Assembly: GCA_023389315.1 (NCBI GenBank)
Contig: JAEWEQ010000057.1
Span: 1-32,810 of the forward strand
Direction: 5' to 3'
From: Actinomycetes bacterium
GTDB lineage: Bacteria > Actinomycetota > Actinomycetes > Actinomycetales > Actinomycetaceae
Length of the DNA: 32,810 nucleotides
In this document: positions 14,583 to 23,741 of the stretch, piece by piece
Position numbering within the stretch: position 1 is the first letter of the stretch
How the letters are laid out: every line of letters starts with the position of its first letter
Translations under genes and position numbers: made by a program
The notes under the pieces: generated by a model
Told to the model about the DNA's origin: nothing
The model's input: the letters and a program-made list of their open reading frames with translations, nothing else
The model's database searches: none

Positions 14583-15554
14583 TCACCCCATCTTCGCACG
14601 CCTCCACGCCCTTACCGCTGTGATCGCCTTGGCGTGGCTAAAAGCCTCGTGGACTCGCACTGCCCACACCCCGCGTTCGGCGCATAGCGCGGTGACACCA
14701 GTGGCGATCGCATCCAGTTCCGCAGCGTCGGGGTCGCCGGAAGCAACCGCGCGGATCATGCGTTTGCGGGACGCGCCGATGAGTACCGGCCACGGTAGCT
14801 GCCGCTGCCATTGTTCAAGGTTCGCCAGGACTTCCCACGACACCTCAGCGTCTTTAGCAAACCCCAGTCCCGGGTCAATGACGATACGGTGAGGCTCAAC
14901 TCCCGCGGCGATGACACGCTCGACTTGATGGCGCAGCTGCGCCACCATGGTGGGGAGGCTGCGGGGGGCAAGTAGTTGCTCTTCTTCGGACCCTGGCATC
15001 CCCCGGTAGTGTTGGATAACCACGGCTGCGTCAGTGCTCGCCATGGCCCGTGGCATTTCCCGGTCCCAGCACCCGCCCGAAACGTCGTTAATGATATGCG
15101 CCCCCGCGTGCGCGCACGCCAGCGCGGTGGCGGCGTTAATGGTGTCAACACTGACAATGTGACCGCCGGCAACCAGGTCCTGCACAATGGTCCCCAGGCG
15201 ACGCTGTTCTTCGGCCACGCTAATGCGCTGCGACCCGGGGCGGGTAGATTCCGCGCCGATGTCGATAATGTCGGCACCGTCCTCGCGCAGTTGATCGGCG
15301 CGGCGCAGGGCGCGCTCGCGCTGGTTCCACTTGCCACCGTCGGAGAAAGAATCCGGGGTGAGGTTTAAGATCCCCATCACTAGGGTGCGGTCGGTGGGTA
15401 GTTGCGCGCGTGGGATAACGGGATTGGGCGAGGACGGGGCGGCCGCGTTTGCAGCAGCGGCCCCGTTGGCAGCTAAGACCCGGTTGGCGGCAGCGGCCCC
15501 GCCACCGTCAGCCAGCGCAGCCACGATCTCTTCCCTCCCGGCGTCGGCCACCAC
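14583..15554 (-). CDS. folP: FolP, dihydropteroate synthase
   Basis: 323 residues. Joins 6-hydroxymethyl-dihydropterin pyrophosphate (from FolK) to p-aminobenzoate; the target of sulfonamides. TIM-barrel landmarks are present in order: VMGILNLTPDSFSDGG at about 59-74, GADIIDIGAESTRPG, IINDVSGG, IVIDPGLGFAKD and IGASRKR. About 50 extra N-terminal residues, rich in Ala and Asn, precede the barrel and are not part of the normal enzyme. The GTG start shares its G with the stop of folE, so coupling is likely; an internal start nearer the barrel is possible. folBK follows, so substrate and product enzymes are adjacent. Confidence 0.95.
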   Translation of the reverse strand: MVADAGREEIVAALADGGGAAAANRVLAANGAAAANAAAPSSPNPVIPRAQLPTDRTLVMGILNLTPDSFSDGGKWNQRERALRRADQLREDGADIIDIGAESTRPGSQRISVAEEQRRLGTIVQDLVAGGHIVSVDTINAATALACAHAGAHIINDVSGGCWDREMPRAMASTDAAVVIQHYRGMPGSEEEQLLAPRSLPTMVAQLRHQVERVIAAGVEPHRIVIDPGLGFAKDAEVSWEVLANLEQWQRQLPWPVLIGASRKRMIRAVASGDPDAAELDAIATGVTALCAERGVWAVRVHEAFSHAKAITAVRAWRRAKMG

Positions 15555-16123
15555 TACCGGCGCCCACCCATCACCAAGGTCATCATCTCTTGCCGGGTTG
15601 TCGGGTTATTCATAATCCCCCGCAGCGCGGACGTAACCGTGAACGCCCCCGGCTTGCGGATCCCGCGCATGGTCATACACATATGTTCAGCTTCGATGAT
15701 CACCGTCGCCCCCTGGGGTCGCAGCTTCGCCACCAAAGCGTCAGCAATCTGCGCGGTCAAACGCTCTTGCACCTGCGGGCGGCGAGCGTATTCCTCCACC
15801 ACGCGCGCCAGCTTCGACAATCCCGTGACCTTCCCGCCGGCGGGAATGTAGGCCACGTGCGCGCGACCGTAGAACGGCAGCAAGTGGTGTTCACACACCG
15901 AGTGGAACTCAATGTCACGCACCATCACCATCTCTTCGGTGTCCACGTCGAAAAGCGTGTCCAAATGGCGGCAGGGATCCACTTCCAGGCCGCTGACCAG
16001 TTCCTTCCAGGCTCGCCCCATCCGCGCGGGAGTGTCGCGCAGCCCTTCCCGGTCGGGGTCCTCCCCGATGGCGACCAGCAGTTCACGCACGCAACGTTCC
16101 ACTGCCTGAGCGTCGTACGCCAT
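15554..16123 (-). CDS. folE: FolE, GTP cyclohydrolase I
   Basis: 189 residues from the ATG at 16123. First step of pterin synthesis: GTP to 7,8-dihydroneopterin triphosphate. Zinc ligands Cys77 and His80 lie in CEHHLLPF, and the third, Cys149, in EAEHMCMTMRG; other family hallmarks are GRAHVAYIP and GLSKLARVVE. ATG 16123 is preferred over an in-frame GTG at 16132 because TAGGTGAG stands six bases before it and the GTG has no signal. It begins one base after the ftsH stop (TGAaATG), indicating coupled translation with ftsH. Full family length. Confidence 0.95.
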   Translation of the reverse strand: MAYDAQAVERCVRELLVAIGEDPDREGLRDTPARMGRAWKELVSGLEVDPCRHLDTLFDVDTEEMVMVRDIEFHSVCEHHLLPFYGRAHVAYIPAGGKVTGLSKLARVVEEYARRPQVQERLTAQIADALVAKLRPQGATVIIEAEHMCMTMRGIRKPGAFTVTSALRGIMNNPTTRQEMMTLVMGGRR

Positions 16124-16124
16124 T

Positions 16125-18146
16125 TCACTCACCTACGTTTTGGTTGGGTTCCCCAGTTTGGATGGGAGCGGGCTGCACCGGGGTGTCCGGTTCTTCCAGT
16201 CCCACCGGCTCCCCCCACTTGGTTCCCTCCACCGCGGCGTCCGCCTGGTAGTTCCACACCGGGCGCTCATCTTGCTTCACAATCTTTTCGAAGATCTTCG
16301 CCAGTTCGTGTTCGTTGAGGGTTTCTTCTTCCAGCAGGCGCTGAGCCAGTTCGTCGAGGACGTGGCGGTTCTTGGACAAGATCTGCCAGGCTTCTCGCAT
16401 GGCATCGTCCATGAAAGCGCGGATCTCTTCGTCCACCACCGCGGTGATGGCGTCGGAATTGTGGCGCGAAGCGCGCCCCATTTCCCGCCCCAGGAACGGG
16501 TCGGAGTCTTCCGAACCGAGCTTGACGATACCCACGCGCGCCGACATACCGTAGTCCGCGACCATGGCACGGGCAGTGGCGGTGGCTTTTTCAATGTCGT
16601 TGGAAGCCCCGGTAGAGGGGTCGCGGAACACCAGTTCCTCCGCTACCCGGCCACCCAGGGCGTACACCAGGTCATCCATCAACTGGTTGCGCGTCTTGGA
16701 GTAGCGATCCTCCGTCGGCATCACCATCGTGTATCCCAAGGCCCGCCCACGCGGCAAAATGGTGACCTTGGTGACGGGCGCGGTGTAACGCAACGCGGCG
16801 GCGCAAACCGCGTGACCGCCCTCGTGATAAGCGGTGACGGTCTTGTCGTGATCGTTCATCACGCGAGTACGTTTCTGCGGGCCCGCAATCACCCGGTCGA
16901 TGGCCTCATCCAACGCCCGGTTATCAATCAAGTCCGCGTTGGAACGCGCGGTCAGCAAGGCCGCTTCGTTCAGGACATTCGCCAGGTCCGCACCGGTGAA
17001 ACCGGGAGTGCGCTTAGCGATCAGCTTCAAGTCCACATCCCCGGTCATGGGTTTGCCACGAGCGTGCACCCGCAAGATCGCTTCGCGTCCCTTCATGTCG
17101 GGGGCGTCAACTGCGATCTGCCGGTCGAACCGGCCCGGGCGCAGCAGTGCCGGGTCCAAAATGTCGGGACGGTTGGTGGCGGCGATCATGATCACGTTGG
17201 TGGTTTCGTCGAAACCATCCATTTCCACCAGCATTTGGTTCAGGGTCTGTTCACGCTCATCACTGCCCCCACCGATGCCGGAGCCGCGGTGGCGACCGAC
17301 TGCGTCGATCTCGTCAATGAAGATGATCGCGGGAGCGGATTTCTTTGCCTTGTCGAACAGGTCGCGCACGCGGGAGGCACCCACACCGACGTAAAGTTCC
17401 ATGAATTCGGAGCCGGAAATGGAGAAGAACGGCACGTTCGCTTCCCCCGCGACGGCTTTCGCCAGCAGGGTTTTACCGGTCCCGGGAGGGCCGTACAGCA
17501 GTACGCCGCGCGGGATCTTCGCTCCCACCGCGGTGAACTTAGTGCCATCGGCCAGGAACTCGCGGATCTCTTCAAGTTCCTCCACCGCTTCGTCCACGCC
17601 GGCGACGTCAGCGAAACTAATCTTCGGGTCTTCGCGGTTGAACTCTTTGGCGCGTGATTGGCCGAACTTGCCGATCATGCCGCCGGCACTGACGCGGGTG
17701 GATAGATAGTAGAAACCACCCAGCAGCAGCATCACCGGGATCATTAGTTGCAGCAGCGATCCCAGCACCGTGGGCTGGGGGTTGAGTACGTCGTACCCGG
17801 CTTTGGGTTCGGCCCGGTTAATGGCTTTGAATAGGTCTTCACCTTGGGCACGGGAGTACGTGAAGGACACGGTCTTGCCGCGGTTCTTCTGGGTTTCTCC
17901 CAGTTTCTTAGGTTCGGAAGTGTATTCCTCGGTGAGTTCAAGTAGCACCGTTTGGGTAGCGTCGTTCACGGTAGCACGCTCCACCGTGTCGCCCTTCAGC
18001 AGCTCCATACCTTCGTCGGTGCGGATGGAGGCCGGTTGGAACACCTGCCACAGCATCCACCCGGCGAGGGCGAAAATCAGCAGCGGAATGACATACCGCA
18101 TCCAGCTGTTCTTTTTGCGCGGTGCCTTCTTGTCTTCGCTCACCAC
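16125..18146 (-). CDS. ftsH: FtsH, membrane-bound ATP-dependent zinc metalloprotease
   Basis: 673 residues. Degrades misassembled membrane proteins and selected regulators. Order: membrane helix 1 (about 18-36), extracytoplasmic domain, membrane helix 2 (about 130-148), AAA+ domain with Walker A GPPGTGKT at 219-226, Walker B IIFIDEIDAVG and the second region of homology TNRPDILDPALLRPGRFDR, then the M41 protease with zinc motif His443-Glu444-x2-His447. The motif reads HEGGH instead of the usual HEAGH, which keeps all ligands. The C-terminal ~60 residues are Pro/Glu/Gln-rich and likely disordered. The start is GTG at 18146 or the adjacent GTG 18143; AAGG fits the second slightly better. hpt ends 50 bp upstream. 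Confidence 0.96.
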   Translation of the reverse strand: MVSEDKKAPRKKNSWMRYVIPLLIFALAGWMLWQVFQPASIRTDEGMELLKGDTVERATVNDATQTVLLELTEEYTSEPKKLGETQKNRGKTVSFTYSRAQGEDLFKAINRAEPKAGYDVLNPQPTVLGSLLQLMIPVMLLLGGFYYLSTRVSAGGMIGKFGQSRAKEFNREDPKISFADVAGVDEAVEELEEIREFLADGTKFTAVGAKIPRGVLLYGPPGTGKTLLAKAVAGEANVPFFSISGSEFMELYVGVGASRVRDLFDKAKKSAPAIIFIDEIDAVGRHRGSGIGGGSDEREQTLNQMLVEMDGFDETTNVIMIAATNRPDILDPALLRPGRFDRQIAVDAPDMKGREAILRVHARGKPMTGDVDLKLIAKRTPGFTGADLANVLNEAALLTARSNADLIDNRALDEAIDRVIAGPQKRTRVMNDHDKTVTAYHEGGHAVCAAALRYTAPVTKVTILPRGRALGYTMVMPTEDRYSKTRNQLMDDLVYALGGRVAEELVFRDPSTGASNDIEKATATARAMVADYGMSARVGIVKLGSEDSDPFLGREMGRASRHNSDAITAVVDEEIRAFMDDAMREAWQILSKNRHVLDELAQRLLEEETLNEHELAKIFEKIVKQDERPVWNYQADAAVEGTKWGEPVGLEEPDTPVQPAPIQTGEPNQNVGE

Positions 18147-18196
18147 TTAGCCTTTCGAAAAACCTATACGTCTAGACTGCCACTTAGCATAGACAA

Positions 18197-18748
18197 TCAC
18201 TGGTACACGTGCGCAGCCAAGGTCCCCACAAACGGCAAGTTCCGGTACTTTTCAGCGTAATCCAGGCCGTATCCGATGACGAACTCGTTGGGGATATCGA
18301 AGCCAATGTACTTCACATCCACTTCCACTTTCGCTACCCCGGGTTTGCGCAGCAAGGTGGCGATCTCCACCGATTCGGGGCCGCGCGAAGCTAGGTTCGA
18401 TTTCAGCCACGACAGGGTCAGGCCCGAGTCGATAATGTCTTCCACGATGAGGACGTGTTTTCCAGTCAGGTCAGAATCCAGGTCCTTTAGGATACGTACC
18501 ACTCCGGAGGATTTGGTGCCCGACCCGTAGGAAGAAACCGCCATCCAGTCCATCTCTAAGGGCGTGGAGATGGCGCGCGCCAGATCGGCCATCACCATTG
18601 CTGCCCCCCGTAACACCCCGACCAGCAGGATTTCTTTGCCTGCGTAATCAGCGTCGATTTCGGCTGCCATTTCTTGTAAGCGGGCTTTGATTTCATCCTC
18701 GGTGATGAGGACTTTTTCTAAATCCTGACCCATGTCTTCGGCTTTCAT
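18197..18748 (-). CDS. hpt: Hpt, hypoxanthine phosphoribosyltransferase
   Basis: 183 residues. Purine salvage: hypoxanthine or guanine plus PRPP gives IMP or GMP. The PRPP-binding signature is VLIVEDIIDSGLT (about 99-111, acidic pair Glu103-Asp104); GVLRGAAMVMADL and the flexible-loop SSYGSGTKSSG also match. The start at 18748 has GGAGAA at 8 nt; a longer reading to 18811 would run into the end of tilS and has no signal. It lies between tilS (34 bp upstream) and ftsH, the standard Gram-positive order. A candidate ftsH promoter could lie in the 50-bp gap after it, but no strong match was found. Confidence 0.95.
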   Translation of the reverse strand: MKAEDMGQDLEKVLITEDEIKARLQEMAAEIDADYAGKEILLVGVLRGAAMVMADLARAISTPLEMDWMAVSSYGSGTKSSGVVRILKDLDSDLTGKHVLIVEDIIDSGLTLSWLKSNLASRGPESVEIATLLRKPGVAKVEVDVKYIGFDIPNEFVIGYGLDYAEKYRNLPFVGTLAAHVYQ

Positions 18749-18782
18749 AAATACTTCTCCTAGTCGAGGCGGTTCGCCGCCT

Positions 18783-19922
18783 TTAGTTTCCCACAGTTTG
18801 CGCGCGCCCAACCACTATGACCACCGCTTGACCATCGTCATCTCGCTGCCGCATGCACTGCACTCCGCCGGGCAGGTCCACCGGTCCTTGCCCGTGGTAG
18901 TTGGTGATTAGTCGCTCCACGTCCCCCACTTGCCGGTGATGCACTCGCCCGCCGCAGTGGTAGCGGCATAGCTGCACCAGGGCGCGCCCGCGCAGTGCCG
19001 CTGGAGCCTGCCGCAGTATCTCCACCCGGTAGGCGCCTTGCCCTTGGTGGGCGGTGCGCAGTAGTTCGGCGGCTTGGTGTTGCAAATATTCGTTGTCATC
19101 TTGCAGGTGGGTGGCGGTGCGCGCTAGCGCTGGAACCGGGTCCTTCCCCAGGGCTTTCGCGAGGGCGGGTAGCACCTGGTGGCGCACCGCCAGCCGTGGC
19201 AGTGGTCCCCCGTCGGCGCGCCGCCACGGCCCCTCCAGGGTGTTGGTGGGGTCTTCGACACGGCGGGCCCCGAGCTGTTCAATGGCTGCCAAAGTATCCG
19301 CTCGGCGCACTCCCAGCAGCGGACGCACCCAAGTGACGTCCGTTAGCTGGTTACCGGCTTTCACACGAGGGCGACGCGTCTGCATCCCCGCGAGCGAGCG
19401 TCCCCCAGCTCCGTGCGCCAACCCCAGTAGCACCGTCTCCGCCTGGTCATCCATGGTGTGCCCCAACAGCACTGCCACGGGACGCCCGGTTTCTTGCTGA
19501 AAGGCGTTGGCCGCGTCGGTGAGCAGCCGGTAGCGGCGTTGGCGGGCGAACGCTTCGAGCCCGTCGGTGAAGGGCTCACTGATTCTCCCGGTAGCTGAGT
19601 CGGAGCGCGGCTGCCGGCTGCCAACGTCAGTTTCCGCCCTCGTGATTAAAGCTCCGATCCCCCACCGGGATAACTCCGCCAGGGCGGCATTTGCTTCGGT
19701 GGCGGATTCGGCGCGTAACTGGTGGTCTACCACCACCGCGCGGAAGGGAACTTGCCAGCGCAGTGCCAACTCCGCTGCCAAAATGGTCATCGCTAGGGAG
19801 TCAGCACCCCCCGAGCAAGCGCTCAGCCAGGCGCATTGGCGCAGATCCGACAGGGCTGCGCGGCACGCCAGCGAAACGGTGCGCACCGCTGCGCGCGGGG
19901 TGGAGCCAATGGTTTCCAGCAT
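18783..19922 (-). CDS. tilS: TilS, tRNA(Ile)-lysidine synthetase
   Basis: 379 residues. Converts C34 of the tRNA-Ile CAU anticodon to lysidine so that it reads AUA codons; essential. The PP-loop motif is SGGADS at 37-42; HTMDDQAETVLLGLAHGAGG and RPLLGVRR are typical of the family. A short insertion rich in Ser, Arg and Asp (about residues 98-120, before GLEAFARQRRYRLL) is longer than in most homologues. The ATG start overlaps the dacB stop by one base (TGATG), so translation is coupled. hpt follows 34 bp downstream. Confidence 0.94.
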   Translation of the reverse strand: MLETIGSTPRAAVRTVSLACRAALSDLRQCAWLSACSGGADSLAMTILAAELALRWQVPFRAVVVDHQLRAESATEANAALAELSRWGIGALITRAETDVGSRQPRSDSATGRISEPFTDGLEAFARQRRYRLLTDAANAFQQETGRPVAVLLGHTMDDQAETVLLGLAHGAGGRSLAGMQTRRPRVKAGNQLTDVTWVRPLLGVRRADTLAAIEQLGARRVEDPTNTLEGPWRRADGGPLPRLAVRHQVLPALAKALGKDPVPALARTATHLQDDNEYLQHQAAELLRTAHQGQGAYRVEILRQAPAALRGRALVQLCRYHCGGRVHHRQVGDVERLITNYHGQGPVDLPGGVQCMRQRDDDGQAVVIVVGRAQTVGN

Positions 19923-21382
19923 CAGGGAAGCTCCGTGAGGCCGCTGGCGAATGCGTCCAACACTGGGCGGTAGGCCCAGGCTCCGTCTTTGGCGGTATCG
20001 ACCTGCACTTGGAAGACCAACACTCGCCCGGACTTGGTGGTGGCGTAGCCGGCCAGGGATGCGGACTCATCCAAAGACCCGGTTTTAGCGGCCACCCAGG
20101 GGGCTTGCGCGGATTCAACAAACCGCGTGTTCAAGGTCCCGGAGAACCACGCGTAGGGCAGGTCGCGCATCATTCCTGGCTGTGTGCGCCACACTTGCAG
20201 CAGGGTTTGGGCGGTGGTGCGCGGAGCGATCAGGTTCCCTTCATTCAGGCCCGAACAGTCGTTCAACACCAACTTTTCAACATTTACGCCTGCGCCACTG
20301 ACAGTGTCCGCCACGTGTTTGGTGGAGCCGGCGAAATCCGAGGTGACCTTAGCTTCACGCGCCGCCAAGCGGCACAGTTGCTCAGCCAAAGTGTTGTCGG
20401 AGGTGCGCATCATCAGGCGCGTTACCTGCGCGATGGTGGCTGATTCCACTTGTCCAAGTTTTTCCGCCTTCGCGGCGTTGAACTGCCCACTGCCGGGTGT
20501 GACGGTCAGGTTCACACCCGCGTCCGCTAGGTGGCGGGCCAGGGTTTGGGCGACGTATTCGCCCGGCCGGTCGAGGAACGGCTTGTCCCCCATCCCGGGT
20601 TCGGAATCCCCGGGGGTGAGGCCAGTGTCCACCGCGAAAGCACTGGAGTTCCCTACCCAACTGGCGAGGTCGTCAGATAGTCCCGGTTCCCGCGTGGGTC
20701 CGTCAAAAATCTGGTCGTGGAAGACCAAACTGGTGGGAGTTTTCTTCAACTCTTTCAAAGTGAGTGCGGTCTGCTGGGCCAGGTCCGCCACCCCGGCGTG
20801 ACCGTTTACCTCCCCGTCGTCTCCCGCACCGTCAGCGAGCAGCAGGTCACCTTCCCCTACCAGATGCACCGCCCCGTCCTCGCCTAAAAACGTGGTGGTT
20901 GCCAACCGTTTTTGCGTATCGAGGACGTGTTCTACGGTGAACGCGGTGAGGACCTTGGTGGTGGAGGCCGGTTGCATGGGGACTTCCCCGTTACCGCTGA
21001 GCAGGACGTTGCCGGTGAGGGCGTCGATCACGTAGGCGCCGGTGCGTACGCTGCTGGTGGGCGTGGGGGGCGGCGTGGTTTTGCTGTTTTGCGCCTTCTG
21101 CGCGTTTTGGGCCTCTTGTGTCTTATTCGCGTCGGCCACCAGTTTGTCCCACAGGGGTTTGACTTGCGCACTGGTGATGGCGGGCAGGTCAACCTGCATT
21201 TGGCTGGGCCACGCTGGCACCGGTGTGGGGGCGTTGGGGGTGGGGAGAGGGGCGGGACTTTCGGCGGCTTTTCGAGTCAAGAACCCCGGCACCTGGTCGT
21301 TGATATCGGCAATCACATACCCACTTATTCCCGCGAAGAGCACTAGAGCGCTTAGAATCGCGGTAACAGATTTTTTCGGCAT
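19922..21382 (-). CDS. dacB: DacB, D-alanyl-D-alanine carboxypeptidase / endopeptidase (PBP4, S13)
   Basis: 486 residues from the ATG at 21382, which has GGAGG at normal spacing; an upstream reading to 21592 would run through the ppa gene on the other strand and is rejected. A signal anchor at about 5-25 exports the protein. All three serine-enzyme motifs are present: Ser140-x2-Lys143 in ASTTKVLTAF, Ser328-Asp329-Asn330, and Lys433-Thr434-Gly435 in AAKTGSLDES. The span between the first and second motifs is long, as in class C PBP4. Residues 35-115 form a Pro- and Ala/Gln/Asn-rich stalk. It trims or hydrolyses peptidoglycan peptides outside the membrane. It is divergent from ppa and starts the long minus-strand run. 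Confidence 0.93.
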   Translation of the reverse strand: MPKKSVTAILSALVLFAGISGYVIADINDQVPGFLTRKAAESPAPLPTPNAPTPVPAWPSQMQVDLPAITSAQVKPLWDKLVADANKTQEAQNAQKAQNSKTTPPPTPTSSVRTGAYVIDALTGNVLLSGNGEVPMQPASTTKVLTAFTVEHVLDTQKRLATTTFLGEDGAVHLVGEGDLLLADGAGDDGEVNGHAGVADLAQQTALTLKELKKTPTSLVFHDQIFDGPTREPGLSDDLASWVGNSSAFAVDTGLTPGDSEPGMGDKPFLDRPGEYVAQTLARHLADAGVNLTVTPGSGQFNAAKAEKLGQVESATIAQVTRLMMRTSDNTLAEQLCRLAAREAKVTSDFAGSTKHVADTVSGAGVNVEKLVLNDCSGLNEGNLIAPRTTAQTLLQVWRTQPGMMRDLPYAWFSGTLNTRFVESAQAPWVAAKTGSLDESASLAGYATTKSGRVLVFQVQVDTAKDGAWAYRPVLDAFASGLTELP

Positions 21383-21436
21383 GCCACCTCCATGGCCGGT
21401 ACAGGCTTCACACCCAGTGTAGTCCCGCATACCCGA

Positions 21437-21466
21437 TTGACTCAGGTAGCCTGGAGGCAACATCCT
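21437..21466 (+). promoter_or_regulatory. Candidate promoter for ppa
   Basis: TTGACT at 21437-21442 with CATCCT at 21461-21466, an 18-bp spacing. The -35 is close to consensus, the -10 is poor. Only 103 bp separate the divergent ppa and dacB starts, so the dacB promoter must lie here too. Confidence 0.4.
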
Positions 21467-21485
21467 AATTGAAGGGAATAAGACA

Positions 21486-21980
21486 ATGGAATTTGACGTA
21501 ACCATCGAGATCCCTAAGGGTAACCGCAACAAGTACGAGGTTGACCACGAAACCGGGCGTATCCGCCTGGACCGTATGCTGTTCACCTCCACTCGTTACC
21601 CAGATGATTACGGGTTCATTGATGACACTTTGGGCGAGGACGGTGACCCCCTTGACGCCCTGGTGCTGCTGGAAGAACCGACCTTCCCCGGATGTGTTAT
21701 CCGCTGCCGCGCGCTCGGAATGTTCCGCATGCGCGACGAAATGGGCGGCGATGACAAGGTGGTGTGCGTGCCGGCGGCCGATCAGCGGGCGTCCTGGCGT
21801 ACCGAGATCGATGACGTCTCTGAGTTCCACCGCCTGGAAATCCAGCACTTCTTCGAGGTCTACAAGGACCTGGAGCCGGGTAAGTCCGTGGAAGGCGCAC
21901 ACTGGGTGGGCCGGGAAGAAGCGGAAGCGGAGATTCGCCGCTCTTACCAGCGTTTCGAGGACGCTGGCGGCCACCACTGA
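21486..21980 (+). CDS. ppa: Ppa, inorganic pyrophosphatase (family I)
   Basis: 164 residues, the short bacterial form. Hydrolyses pyrophosphate to pull biosynthetic reactions forward. The signature Asp-rich loop is visible as LGEDGDPLDALVLL, and YPDDYGFIDDTLG precedes it; the metal-binding Asp and Glu residues of family I are all present. GAAGGG lies 10 nt before the ATG. It is followed by a strong intrinsic terminator, so it is probably monocistronic. Two copies of the octamer CGAGGACG lie within this short gene (21635 and 21956). The placement opposite dacB-tilS-hpt-ftsH is a conserved actinobacterial neighbourhood. Confidence 0.97.
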   Translation: MEFDVTIEIPKGNRNKYEVDHETGRIRLDRMLFTSTRYPDDYGFIDDTLGEDGDPLDALVLLEEPTFPGCVIRCRALGMFRMRDEMGGDDKVVCVPAADQRASWRTEIDDVSEFHRLEIQHFFEVYKDLEPGKSVEGAHWVGREEAEAEIRRSYQRFEDAGGHH

Positions 21981-22027
21981 GGTGAGCGCCGGCTCTAAAC
22001 CCCTTCTTAGGGCGTGATTACAGGGCA

Positions 22028-22067
22028 TTGCCCCTCCCACTTTTTCAGCGGGAGGGGCAAGTCTTTT
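22028..22067 (+). terminator. Intrinsic terminator of ppa
   Basis: An 11-bp stem (22028-22038 with 22050-22060), an 11-nt loop and a GTCTTTT tail, 48 bp after the ppa stop. The following 140 bp up to the next gene are very GC-rich and contain a 15-bp direct repeat (22115-22129 and 22156-22170) but no gene. Confidence 0.85.
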
Positions 22068-22210
22068 GGTGCTCGGCCCCGGGGCGCCGGGGCTGCTTCC
22101 GGCCCGGCCGAGGCGCGTGTGGGCCGAGCCGCGTGCGCGGCTAGCGGGCTGAGCTGCGTGTGGGCCGAGCGCTCGTTCAGGCGCCTGGCACCGGGGGCTG
22201 CTGGGCCTGG

Positions 22211-23617
22211 CTAGGGGCGACCGCCGTAGGCCACCAAGTTGGTATAACGCAGCGGGTTGTACCGCACAATGTCACCGGGGTGGGTGGCTTCTAGGATTTG
22301 ACCGTTACCAGCGTAGAAAGCTACGTGGTAGATCTGGTTCGGATCCCCACCTTCACCGTAGAACACCAAGTCACCGGGCCGTAGGTTGTCGATCGCGACG
22401 CGAGTAGTGGCAAAGTACTGGTTGTCGGCGGTACGCGGCAGATTCACGCCGACGTTCGAAAACGCCATCATCACCAGGCCGGAGCAGTCATACCCCGGTC
22501 CGGTGCCTCCCCACACGTAGGGCGCTCCCACTTGTTGGGCTGCCCACGCCAATGCCGCTGCACCTGCGCCAGAGGAGGAGGCAGCTGCTTGCGCTTCCTT
22601 GCGCTTGCGTTCAGCTTCTTCAGCTTCTTTGCGTTGACGTTCTTCTTCGGCCGCTTGGCGAGCTGCCTCAGCGGCGGCTGCACGCTCGGCTTCTTCCCTA
22701 GCTTGCGCCGCCGCGGCGTCTTCAATCTCTTGCTGGCGGCGAGCCTCATCCCGGCTGGCGGAGTTCTCCCGGCCAGCCAGTTCAGCTTGGCGTTGGGATT
22801 CAGCAGCGTTTACGTTGCCACCGTTAGCTTCAACGCGCGCCCTTTCAGCGGCTTCTTGCCGCGAGCGAGCGTCAGCCTCGATGCGTTCTTGGCGGGCACG
22901 TTCTTCTTCAATTGTCACTTGCCGGCGGTTAGCCAGTTGCTTAATTAGGCTCTCGCGTCGCTGTTCAGCGGCAGTGACATCGTTGCGAGCAGCGGAAGCC
23001 GCAGCCTGAGCAACCTCAGCTTGCTTCTCAACCTTGTCGGCAGCTACCTGAACTTTTTCTTCAGCTGCCTTCGCCTGGGCTTCCAGCGCTAGCGCCGCAT
23101 GGTCGAGGGCGGCCACTTGCTGCATCTGCTGGTCGGAGCGGCGCGAGAAGTTCTCCACAATGCGGGAGCGACGGTCAACTTCTTCGATGCCGTTGCTTTG
23201 CAGGAAGGGAGCGAACGAATCGAGTTCACTGCCACCGGAGCGGTATACGGTTTGCGCCAGGGAGCTTAGTTTTTCGCGGGCTGCTTCGTAGTTTTCGCGC
23301 GATTTCTTCGCCACTCGCGCGGCGTCCGCTGAGGCAGCTTTGGCTTCGTCGAGTTGATCTTGGGCGCGGGCTACGTCCTCGGCGGCGCGACGCACTTCAA
23401 TGTCAGCACTGTCGCTGACGGTACGAACCCGGGCGAGTTCGACTTCGATCTGCGCGATAGACATGCGCTCGTAATCGTCTTGCGGTGTGAAGTCGTCGGT
23501 TCCGGGCGCAGCATAAGCGGCCAGGGGTGCGCACAACGCCAGGCAGGCAGCGGTGACTACCAGGGGGCGACCTAGGCGGGGGACCCGGTTGCGCAAAAGT
23601 TCATGGGATTGTCTCAC
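22211..23617 (-). CDS. Secreted NlpC/P60 peptidoglycan hydrolase with coiled-coil stalk (C40)
   Basis: 468 residues. A signal peptide (about 1-36, ending in AAYAAPG) leads into a long charged coiled coil rich in Ala, Glu, Gln and Arg (about 45-335). The NlpC/P60 domain occupies 353-468, with catalytic Cys378 in GYDCSGLVMMAF, His431 in IYHVAFYAGN and the third polar residue His446. Such enzymes (compare RipA) cut the D-Glu-diaminoacid bond of stem peptides at the septum, and the coiled coil usually serves as an inhibitory or partner-binding module. The GTG start has AAGGTGG four bases upstream. A good promoter lies 40-70 bp upstream. Confidence 0.92.
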   Translation of the reverse strand: MRQSHELLRNRVPRLGRPLVVTAACLALCAPLAAYAAPGTDDFTPQDDYERMSIAQIEVELARVRTVSDSADIEVRRAAEDVARAQDQLDEAKAASADAARVAKKSRENYEAAREKLSSLAQTVYRSGGSELDSFAPFLQSNGIEEVDRRSRIVENFSRRSDQQMQQVAALDHAALALEAQAKAAEEKVQVAADKVEKQAEVAQAAASAARNDVTAAEQRRESLIKQLANRRQVTIEEERARQERIEADARSRQEAAERARVEANGGNVNAAESQRQAELAGRENSASRDEARRQQEIEDAAAAQAREEAERAAAAEAARQAAEEERQRKEAEEAERKRKEAQAAASSSGAGAAALAWAAQQVGAPYVWGGTGPGYDCSGLVMMAFSNVGVNLPRTADNQYFATTRVAIDNLRPGDLVFYGEGGDPNQIYHVAFYAGNGQILEATHPGDIVRYNPLRYTNLVAYGGRP

Positions 23618-23657
23618 GTTTCCACCTTACAAACGGTTACGACACGCGGTAAGCACC

Positions 23658-23687
23658 AATCTAGCGCAACAGGGGAAACTATGGCAA
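23658..23687 (-). promoter_or_regulatory. Candidate promoter of the NlpC/P60 gene
   Basis: On the minus strand TTGCCA (23687-23682) and TAGATT (23663-23658) are 18 bp apart. Transcription would start near 23651, giving a leader of about 34 nt. A 15-nt palindrome (23721-23735, TCTCG arms) lies further upstream, between this promoter and that of metY. Confidence 0.45.
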
Positions 23688-23741
23688 CAACTTTCACAGA
23701 AGTCACGCCAGTAACACGATTCTCGTATAGCGAGACGATGA

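Noticed and set aside
16140..17657. A 505-codon open frame antisense to ftsH, and similar long antisense frames over folBK
   Set aside because: The sense proteins are unmistakable families; these antisense frames follow from high GC and have no motifs or translation signals.
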